DNA from: Gentiana macrophylla
Taxonomy: Eukaryota > Streptophyta > Magnoliopsida > Gentianales > Gentianaceae
Direction of reading: 5' to 3'
Length of the DNA stretch: 64,000 nucleotides
Assembly: GCA_026214975.1 (NCBI GenBank)
Contig: JAOBSW010001137.1
Location: 248,001 to 312,000 of the forward strand
The stretch's first letter is position 1. Every line of letters begins with the position of its first letter. Below are positions 56,711-64,000 of the stretch, piece by piece. Made by a program: the position numbers and the translations under genes. The notes beneath the pieces were generated by a model. That model saw nothing but the letters and a program-made list of their open reading frames with translations, did no database searches and was not told the DNA's origin.

Positions 56711-57813
56711 TTAAGTCGATCGGACGCAAAACTTCTCTTCTTCGCTTGATCGGCTTTTAGCCTGGTCAATCTCGAGCTTATGAACGCGATGTCGGTGGAC
56801 AGTCCCGGCATGTCGGTGGCTTTCCAGGCAAAGATGTCCCTGAACTCGATTAAGAGCTCGACCAGTAGCTGTTTTTATTTTTCTTGGATCCAAATCCCGA
56901 CTTGCACACATTGATCGTCCTCTCCCTCCCAGAGTCGGACATTTTCAACTGCATCACTGGAGACCCAACTCTTCTCCTCTTCTTCCTCTGGAATCAGTTC
57001 CTCGATTAGGACTTGTTGAACCGCCATCTTCCCATTCATGATTATAGAGTTACAACTCCGAGCGACTTCAACGTCTCCCTTTACTTCATACGAACCGTTC
57101 CGGGTAGGAAACTTCATGCTATTATGGAATGTTGAAATTATAGCTCGTAGGTCGAAGAGCGCAGGTCGTCCCAGGATAACATTGTACGCAGAGGGAGCCT
57201 TAACCACCACATAGCTTAATTCAAGTGTCCTTCCTTTCTCGCCATCCCCAACTGTCGTGAGTAACTTTATTGAGCCCATAGGATGGACTGCTTGCCCTGT
57301 AAATCCGAACAGGGGAGACGCTATGGGGGCTAGATCCTTCTCTTTCAACTTCATCGCTTGAAACGCCGAGTGATATATGATGTTCACTACACTCCCGTTA
57401 TCGATACAGACTCTCGATACACGGGCTCGGCTAATAACTGCCTCAATAACTAACCCTTCGCTATGACTCCTCGACTTGGGGATATCATCTCGAGGGCCGT
57501 ATCCAACTTCTATCGTGAATCTAAGCTGCTTGCGCTCTCTCGAGCTACTAGCTGGCTCTTCACTGGTCTGATCCTTATCACTTTCATCTGGACCGAAGAT
57601 CGTATTGACATAGTTTACAGGTCGATTTTCTTCGTACCTGTCCCGTCCAAAGTTATCCCTGTTGTTTCCTTCCCGACCTGGGGATCGATTCCTCGGAGGT
57701 GATCGATCCCTTCGTCTTTGGGCATCTCGACCTCGGTTCCTATCTTGATCGGAGTTTTTCCTCTTAAATTCTCCACGCCCCCTGGGCCCATCATACCGAG
57801 ATCTCGTCAACAA
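56711..57813 (-). pseudogene. Tat-2 gag C-terminus, protease and spacer
   Basis: The stretch 57813-56875 is open over 312 residues. It begins with an Arg-rich region (RRRDRSPPRNRSPGREGNNR), then a retropepsin-like domain with VCIDNGSVVNIIY (the normal D-T/S-G is D-N-G) and VILGRPALFDLRAI. An acidic tail follows (ELIPEEEEEKSW). Sequence from 56874 to 56711 continues in other frames. The Asn in the active-site triad may impair the protease. Confidence 0.8.
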
Positions 57814-57817
57814 CCGT

Positions 57818-59251
57818 CTAGCTTTCCTTCCGAATGCAGACGTCGATATCTCTTTTCAGATCGATACAATCCTCTGTTGTATGACCTATATCTTCATGAA
57901 AATCACAATACTTGCTTGCATTCCTCTTTTCTCGAGGTTTCTTCAATGGTGGCGGTTTCCTCGCCAAGTTCTTTGAAAGCATAATCGACAACACCTCGGA
58001 TCGAGGTCGGTTAAGTGGGATAAAATCCTTATCACGCGAGGGTCCCTTCTTGCCCCCGCGGTCTGAGGTGCGTGTGTCGATACGGTCCCATACTGAAGGC
58101 TTATTCTCGACATGCTGCCTCTTAGACTGATTCCTGCTCGGACCTCGGGAGTCTTTCTTGGATTCCATCCAGTCGGATTGGGTGTGCCTTCGCACTGCCT
58201 CCTCCCCTTGACAAAATCGATGCACCACATTGACGCATTCGTCCATGGTGTGCGGGACATCTCTGCTCAACTTCATATACAGCTTAGTATTACGCAGCCC
58301 TCCCACGAATGACGTGATCAGGAGTCGATCATCGGCATCTTTGACCTGCATGGCCTCCAGATTAAACCTCTTTAAATAATCCATTACTGTTTCATCTCTT
58401 TGCTGCCTCACGTTCATGAGGTGCCTGGCACTAAGATGAAACTTCTTATTGACTATAAACGCGTCTCGGAATTTTCGAGCGAGCATGGCAAAATTGGAGA
58501 TCGACCCTGGTCGTAGCTTCGTGAACCATTCTCTTGCTCGACCCACGAGTAGCGTCTCGAATGCCCGACAGCGCATTGCATCGGGTGCCCCATCCAACCT
58601 CATTTGAGATAGATACCTGTGGAGATGGTCCTCCGGGTCGGTGGTGCCATCATAAGGTTCTATTTTCGGTATCTTAAACCCTTTGGGTTTAGGAAAGCTC
58701 TCGATCTCCTTCGTGAAGGGAGACTCGAGCCACAACGACACCTGATTCTTTCCCAAAATTGCATTCAACTCCTCCCTGGCGCTGTCATCGTCCCCTCTCT
58801 GGTGTTTTTGGTGGATCTCGCGTCTCTTCCTTTCCACCGAGCTAGATGATGCGCTTATTTCATCTCCAGGAGTCTGTTTAGGTTTGTCCACAGCCTCTTT
58901 CTGGCCGCCTTCAACCATAGCTTCTTTCTGGGCAGCAGCAGCGTCTTCTTGCCTTCGCGCCGTAACTGCCTCGGCGATTATTCTGGACATCACCTCCAAA
59001 TCCGCCCCTGCCAACTGATCCGCAAGCGCCCGATATTCTAGAGCAAGGGCTTGCTTTTCTGGTTGGTGGGTTTCCTGGTTAGGGTTCAAAGCTTGATCTT
59101 TTTCCCATTGTTTCTACTGAGGATCGTGCTGAACAAGATCCAAGGCTGGATCTTCTTCTCCTTGCATATCAGGATCGATTGGCTCGTTCATTTGCGAGCC
59201 TTGATCGACAGCTTTGGATGCAGTTTTGGATGCAGTTTTCTTGGGAGGCAT
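57818..59251 (-). pseudogene. Tat-2 gag (internal stop)
   Basis: The likely start is the ATG at 59251 (MPPKKTASK), in frame with the main open stretch; a TAG near 59115 interrupts it, and the frame is open again from 59089 to 57818. The retrotransposon gag domain covers about residues 190-330 counted from 59251 (FETLLVGRAREWFTKLRPGS, RQQRDETVMDYLKRFNLEA, DRLLITSFVGGLRNTKLYM). A zinc-binding motif of Tat type (CDFHEDIGHTTEDC) lies near the end. It joins the protease stretch after a frame change at 57815. Confidence 0.88.
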
Positions 59252-59300
59252 CGTGTTTCTTGCGTCTTCAATCAATAGAAGGCCCTCCTTCTAGCACCAA
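59252..59300 (-). other. Tat-2 primer-binding site and short leader
   Basis: On the minus strand TGGTGCTAGAAGGAGGGCC starts one base inside the LTR (59299-59281). Its complement ends in CCA as a tRNA 3' end should. I did not identify the tRNA. Confidence 0.6.
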
Positions 59301-59887
59301 TGACGATGACAAATTACGTCACCTTAATGATTTGAGCCCTAATTTAATCTAGTGATGAACACACAAGAACCCTAATCCCAAGAAGAGGAATGAGGGGATG
59401 GATTTTATGTATGCGGCTGAGTCCAAGACTGTATCTCGGATTGCCTACGTATCCTGTTATGTTCCAGGAATCAAGCCTTACGTAGTTCCTGGAATGGGGT
59501 ATTTATAATGACAATACTTGCCTAAACCCTAAGGTTAAGTCGGCTTGTGTTATTGTCATCTTTACCCTTAAATGGGCCTTGACCCTTGCCCAAGCTATCG
59601 TTGTGGGTGGGCCTGGACAGCTGGCGCGGACTCTGTCCTCGGTGTCGATACTGCCGACTTGCGGTGATCGACCCTAGACTCATTGTCCTACACTGCTAGC
59701 TGGTGTGGACTCTATCCTCACGGACTTGTCATCTCACACTGCTCGGTAGTCGATAGTCGTAACCTGGAGCCGGTTAGATGGCCCTAGCCTCGGTCCTGGG
59801 TCTCGACATGAGTATGCTGTAGTTGATTCATAATGTGATGACCAACCGATAGACGACACGTGGAGGGAGTGAAACCCTGTATCGTCA
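59301..59887 (-). repeat. Tat-2 5' LTR
   Basis: The 587-bp partner of 30992-31576, with perfect 6-bp inverted ends TGACGA/TCGTCA. The GCAAT duplication follows at 59888-59892. Confidence 0.93.
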
Positions 59888-59892
59888 GCAAT
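59888..59892. repeat. Target-site duplication GCAAT (right) of Tat-2
   Basis: This matches 30987-30991. Confidence 0.92.
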
Positions 59893-60510
59893 GTTCCATG
59901 TTCTATAACCGGACCTTCTTTAGGACGGGTAAACCCCTGCAGAGGAGCATCCATCTTCACGGCATTGATCTTGGGAAGTGGCAAGGTCAGTCCACTCAAC
60001 GCTTTGGATTTTTGAGGTGGATAAATGTCTTCACATTCCTTTGAGGCATGAGGAAGTGCTGATGACTTTATCTCTTCATGCTTGTCAACCTCTCTTTTAT
60101 CTTCAGATGGGGTGGGCTTCTCCTCGTCATCTTTTTCCCGTGATCTGGAAACGCCTACTATCTTCAAAGGAGCCGGCTTCAGGTAGAATTTTGCATCTGC
60201 AAAGTGAGTTTCGGCTTCAGTGAAAGGTTTTTCATCACCAACGACCTTACTTAAAACACCATTGCACCAATACTTAAAGCATTGATGAAGGATTGAAGGG
60301 ACGACTCCATTCTCGTGTAACCACGGCCTCCCTAGCAACATGTTGTAGGACGTTCTGGCATCAATCACATGGAACAGTGCGATTGAGGATAGTTCATCTA
60401 TCAAGATGTCAAGTCGGATCACACCAATGGCTCTTTGCCCCCCTTTGTTGAATCCGTGGATCATAAGGCATTATCGGAGAGTTCATCCATAGAGACACCC
60501 AATTCTTTCA
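59893..60510 (-). pseudogene. Tat-1 protease, second part
   Basis: This continues the protease that begins at the end of the gag frame. The stretch 60464-59893 shows FNKGGQRAIGVIRLDILIDE and YNMLLGRPWLHENGVVPS, then a charged linker. Two frameshifts lie in 60511-60465 between it and the active-site motif. Tat-2 interrupts it at 59892, and the frame goes on at 30986. Confidence 0.82.
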
Positions 60511-62904
60511 TCACCCGAGCGGCAATATGTTTGTGGCCGATCCTCCATCTAGTAACACACGATTAACTTTTTGCTCGCGTGTATATGTTGTGACAAATAA
60601 TGGACGGTTATGAGGCGCTGATCCGAGAAGCATGTCGTCATCTGTGAAGGTGATCTCAACTGTGCAAGCGAGCATCGTATTGTTTGAAGGCTCTTCCTCA
60701 GTCAGCAAGTCTTCAGTTTCCTTTGCAACATCCCTTTCCTCTGCGTGGATAGCATTGCATGAAACAACTTCATCCTCTAAGTTTTCTTCAGTCGCCCCAA
60801 CCTCGACGACTCTCTTAGGCATGTACTCCAATAAGGTGATTGGAGTGCGAGGGCTTCTATACTCAACCTCTTCGGTGAACATGCTCTTCACTTTCTTGTT
60901 TATTTTCCTTTGTTTCCTTTTCAACTTTCTTGCCCTTCGGCCTCTCTTTGGATTGGAAGACTTGGCATGATTCATCTTCTGTTCTGTTGGCTTGAAGTAG
61001 GGTGACTTACTTTTATTTTTCTTATGGGTCACCAGAATCCATCCATCATCATCTTGTTTGATGGAATTTGTGGTTCTCTTCTCTTCCGTATCGGCTCTTG
61101 TTTGTTTGCGAGACGTCTCGGACTCTTTCTTGGCCATGGGCAGAGAATCTCTGAATTTGATCTCAACAGGGTCGAGTGATCCAATCTGGATAGTCATGAA
61201 ATGACCATTCGTCGGTTCTGCTATGGTGATTTGATTTGTGCTTGAATTCTCTTCTTCAAGCACAATCTTTCCTTCCTCGGCCAGACGCATAACCTTGTAC
61301 TTGAAGACAAAGCATTTTTCGATGGGATGACCAGATAATCGGTGATATTTGCAATAGTTGCCTTCATGAGCTCTCGCTGCATCTCCTGGTCGCTTTGTTT
61401 CTGGAAGATCGATGAGCTTTAACTTCAACAGTTCATAAAAAATTGCAGGTACGTTAGAATCGAAGAATGGATACGTCCTTTGTTGCCTCTCGTTCAAGGT
61501 AGGCCTATGCCTTTCACCTTGTCGTGGTTCAAACTTCCTCCAATCGGGCTGGATTGGCGTCGGGTTGTTAACTTTTACAGGAGCTACAGTGGTGGCGTTC
61601 GACTCCTTCTTCTCCATTTTGGGAGAAGCTTTCACATTCTTCTTAATTTCGTGTTTTTCCTTCCCCTTTCTTGGATCTTGAACAGGGGCCTGACCTCCAT
61701 TGGTGTCAATGCTTAATTCCATATCATGAGCCTGAGTGGATGACTCCTCAAACGATCTCGGCAGAATCACTTTAAGGATGTACTGCAGTCCCCAGTGCAT
61801 GCCTTGGATGCACATCTCAATAGCGGAGGCTTCAGAGAGTTGATCCTTGCAGTTGAGGCTAAGGCTTCTCCATCTATTAATATAATCAACTACTTTCTCC
61901 TCTTTCCATTGGCGGGAGTTAGTCAACTCTACCATGCTCACGGTTCTACGAGTGCTGTAGAAGCGATTCAAAAATATTTGCTCCAGTTGCTCCCAACTGT
62001 CTAGAGAGGCAAGGGCGAGATCGGTGTACCAATCAAGGGCATTGCCTTTGAGTGAACGCACAAATTGCTTCACCAAGTGATCTCCATAGGTTCCAGCATT
62101 GTTGCAAGTTTCCACGAAATGGGATATGTGTTGCTTCGGGTTGCCCTTTCCATCAAATTGCTGGAAATTCGGTGGTTTATAACCGGCTGGCATTTTCAGA
62201 TCATCAATTCTTTTGCTGTATGGCTTGATGTAAGTCTGAGACGACTTCATAGACCCTCCAAATTTGTCATTGATCATCCCCATGATGAACTCCTGCAGTT
62301 GGCTGATCGGAATGGTTCCGTCGGGGGAGATCTTCAGATTGCTTCCCAAGGTAAAGGACTTGGATCCTTCCTGGTCCTTGAAAGAATTTTCTGGAGCAAC
62401 CTTCATGTTGTTCACCATATGCAAAGACCTAAAGGGTTCCTGCTCCTTGGAAGTGACGTCATTGTAGTCCTCGTCGTCATGCACCACTTCTTTTGACTTA
62501 CTCGCCTCTCCAACAGAATCAATCTTCCTGGCGAGCTTCGCAATTTGCATGTCTTGAGTCTGAACATGCGACGTGAGGGCTTTAATGGCCTTCGTGAGGC
62601 TAGCAATATGATCCTCCAGCGTGGTGGAATTTTTCATCATTACGTCAGCAGCCATTGGTGACACGGGTCCATAAGAAGCTTCCTGCGGGAAGAAGAGGCT
62701 TATGACAAGTTCTTTTGACATGCTTCGGGTAACTGGGCCAGAAGTTTGTCCCTGAGATGAAGCAGCAGCAACGGTCTTTTCAGCAGCCTTGGAAACTTTT
62801 GGAGCAGTAGCTTTGGACACCTTCGAGGCAGCAGCCTTGGCGATGATTAAAGTGGTGTCCTTTGAAGCAGCAACCTTTGAAGCAACAGAAGCCTTCGGTG
62901 CCAT
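60511..62904 (-). CDS. Tat-1 gag with protease active site
   Basis: This is the longest intact frame in the window, about 797 codons from the ATG at 62904 (MAPKASVASK). The open frame extends 24 codons upstream into the primer site and LTR, so those residues are probably not used. The order is: an Ala/Lys/Ser-rich head (residues 1-70), a helical region, the gag domain (about 245-400; FDGKGNPKQHISHFVETCNN, LKGNALDWYTDLALAS, NRFYSTRRTVSMVELTN), and a Lys-rich linker. A Tat-type zinc motif follows (CKYHRLSGHPIEKC, about 520), then a basic stretch (KRGRRARKLKRKQRK). The frame ends with the protease motif LLDGGSATNILP. It is expected to be expressed from the 5' LTR. Confidence 0.88.
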   Translation of the reverse strand: MAPKASVASKVAASKDTTLIIAKAAASKVSKATAPKVSKAAEKTVAAASSQGQTSGPVTRSMSKELVISLFFPQEASYGPVSPMAADVMMKNSTTLEDHIASLTKAIKALTSHVQTQDMQIAKLARKIDSVGEASKSKEVVHDDEDYNDVTSKEQEPFRSLHMVNNMKVAPENSFKDQEGSKSFTLGSNLKISPDGTIPISQLQEFIMGMINDKFGGSMKSSQTYIKPYSKRIDDLKMPAGYKPPNFQQFDGKGNPKQHISHFVETCNNAGTYGDHLVKQFVRSLKGNALDWYTDLALASLDSWEQLEQIFLNRFYSTRRTVSMVELTNSRQWKEEKVVDYINRWRSLSLNCKDQLSEASAIEMCIQGMHWGLQYILKVILPRSFEESSTQAHDMELSIDTNGGQAPVQDPRKGKEKHEIKKNVKASPKMEKKESNATTVAPVKVNNPTPIQPDWRKFEPRQGERHRPTLNERQQRTYPFFDSNVPAIFYELLKLKLIDLPETKRPGDAARAHEGNYCKYHRLSGHPIEKCFVFKYKVMRLAEEGKIVLEEENSSTNQITIAEPTNGHFMTIQIGSLDPVEIKFRDSLPMAKKESETSRKQTRADTEEKRTTNSIKQDDDGWILVTHKKNKSKSPYFKPTEQKMNHAKSSNPKRGRRARKLKRKQRKINKKVKSMFTEEVEYRSPRTPITLLEYMPKRVVEVGATEENLEDEVVSCNAIHAEERDVAKETEDLLTEEEPSNNTMLACTVEITFTDDDMLLGSAPHNRPLFVTTYTREQKVNRVLLDGGSATNILPLG

Positions 62905-62934
62905 TTGTTCTTGAGTTATTTGGAAGGAGAGATC

Positions 62935-62953
62935 GGTCCCACCGGGCGTGCCA
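62935..62953 (-). other. Tat-1 primer-binding site
   Basis: On the minus strand TGGCACGCCCGGTGGGACC lies six bases inside the LTR end. Its complement ends in CCA, as a tRNA 3' end would. The tRNA was not identified. Confidence 0.65.
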
Positions 62954-62959
62954 GAAATT

Positions 62960-64000
62960 TGTAACGCAAATTTCATGTTAATCCCTGAAAATTACAAAGA
63001 AATACAAAATTGTAACAAATGAAATTTTTATTAATTTATGAAATAAAAAGCGGGTTACAATCTCTTGAATCCTTTGATTCTCCCTATTGGGAATTAATTG
63101 TCTTCCGGATATCGCGGAAGGACTTCAAATTTAGTGTTGGGTTTTTGATCTCCCGGATATGGCGGAAGAGCTTTGAATTTATGATCTCCCGGATATGGCG
63201 GAAGAGCTTTGAAGTTTGTGATCTTCCAGATATGGCGGAAGAGTTTGGGGATTTGTGGCCTTCCGGATGTAGCGGAAGGGATTTGAGTTTATGATCTCCC
63301 GGATATGGCGGAAGAAATTTGAAATCGAAGACCCCGGATATCGCGGAAGGCTCCAAAGTTGATGAAGACTTGAAGGGATTTCGTGTTACCTTCGATCTCC
63401 TTGTGGAAGAAACTTCGACTTTGTGAGGATCTTCGAGCGTTGGGGATCCTTTTCGGTCTTCTTTGCTTCTTGAAGATCTTCGAGTGTTGCTTTGCCTTCT
63501 TGAAGAACATGAAGGGTTGTTTGAAGATCTTCGAGTGTTGTTGATGAATGCTTGACTCTTCTGGCTCTGAGGTTTCTATCAACTCTTCAATGTATCTTCT
63601 GTCCCTTGTAAATGACCAAGGTCTCTCCTATTTATAGTTCTAGGTGATGCCTTTGCATTAATTCGCATTAAGTGCGTTCACACTCTTGATTGATTTCCAG
63701 AAGATTTCGCATTTATTATAAATCATTAAATCTCCTAATAAATTGATTTTTAAGAGATTTTATGATTTATTGAATTTTATAATATTTCCCAATATTTAAT
63801 TGAGGGAATAATATAAAATATTTAGACTTAATGGCATGTGTAGTATGTGACAAATATAATGTGTCACACATGTATATTTCTACATAGCCATTTAATTATA
63901 AATAATTAAATCTCTACATTTCTAAGATATTTTATTTATTTATTTATATTTTCTCCTATCATTTTGTATTGGAAATAAAATGAATTTAATTGCGTGACAT
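62960..64000 (-). repeat. Tat-1 5' LTR (cut by the window end)
   Basis: It matches 21366-22406, with the same minisatellite (63094-63340) and TATA box (63636-63629). A 12-bp deletion near 63470 and scattered substitutions separate the two. The last 45 bp or so and the right target duplication (expected GTCAT) are outside the window. Confidence 0.92.

Larger units (their letters stand above)
30992..59887 (-). mobile_element. Tat-2: second Tat-lineage gypsy element, split by the Athila complex
   Basis: LTRs of 585 and 587 bp (TGACGA...TCGTCA) flank a minus-strand gag (59251-57818), protease, RT, two RNases H and integrase (to 53797). A plus-strand antisense gene (31966-52910) is interrupted by the 18.7-kb Athila complex (32406-51081). 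Without that insert the element is about 10.2 kb. The GCAAT target duplication marks one insertion into the Tat-1 spacer. RT has a catalytic change and gag an internal stop, so it is inactive. Confidence 0.92.
21366..64000 (-). mobile_element. Tat-1: Tat-lineage Ty3/gypsy element, host of Tat-2
   Basis: The element reads right to left: 5' LTR (62960 to beyond the window), primer site, gag, protease, spacer, RT, gypsy RNase H, a second archaeal-type RNase H, and integrase (to 26903). A convergent plus-strand gene with a plant mobile domain, a minisatellite, the polypurine tract and the 3' LTR (21366-22451) follow. A second RNase H after the first and an antisense ORF before the 3' LTR are known features of the Tat lineage. 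The last 45 bp or so of the 5' LTR are outside the window. Tat-2 (30992-59887) splits it. Confidence 0.9.

Noticed and set aside
60511..62976. Using the upstream start of the Tat-1 gag frame (62976)
   Set aside because: Those first 24 codons lie over the LTR end and primer site. The ATG at 62904 is the first after the leader.

Overview
The window is repeat-rich nuclear DNA from a flowering plant, and almost all of it consists of nested LTR retrotransposons. No host gene, rRNA gene or tRNA gene was recognised. The plant assignment rests on the element types seen: Ty3/gypsy Tat elements with two RNase H domains and antisense ORFs, Athila elements primed by tRNA-Asp, a chromovirus and a Ty1/copia element primed by initiator tRNA-Met, and a SIRE/Maximus-like remnant. 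I could not name a species; a eudicot is only a guess.

Layout: bases 1-2213 are the 3' pol part of an Athila-lineage element (minus strand) that runs off the left edge. Bases 2214-4929 continue at 20996-21365; together they look like the 3' end of a SIRE/Maximus-like element (plus strand), with a broken Lys/Glu-rich extra ORF, a polypurine tract and the first 81 bp of its 3' LTR. A copia element (4930-20995, minus strand, 1.85-kb LTRs, target duplication CTTTT) is inserted in that ORF region, and a chromovirus (10751-18393, plus strand) sits inside the copia gag/leader. At 21366 the SIRE-like LTR is interrupted by Tat-1, a gypsy element on the minus strand that extends past base 64000. Tat-1 is split in its protease-RT spacer by Tat-2 (30992-59887, minus strand, target duplication GCAAT). 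The antisense gene of Tat-2 is in turn split by a complex of Athila-derived elements (32406-51081, target duplication GGTGT). The deepest path has four levels: SIRE-like, Tat-1, Tat-2, Athila complex.

Both Tat elements share one plan. Gag, protease, RT, a gypsy RNase H, a second archaeal-type RNase H and integrase are on the minus strand. Between pol and the 3' LTR lies a convergent plus-strand gene with its own TATA box, at least one intron and a coiled-coil C-terminus. In Tat-1 this gene encodes a plant mobile domain; in Tat-2 it resembles the 'putative gypsy type transposon' family.

The Athila complex has almost no coding capacity. It holds six LTRs of three related subfamilies in both orientations, long noncoding internal regions and one captured 0.47-kb RT fragment. 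Orientation changes fall at copies of the tRNA-Asp primer-binding site. Its noncoding leader carries two sets of repeated hairpin units; in one set the outer stems differ in sequence while pairing is kept, which suggests a selected RNA structure. This is the most interesting signal in the window.

All elements carry frameshifts, stops or nested insertions, so none looks able to move unaided. The most intact frame is the Tat-1 gag of about 800 codons.
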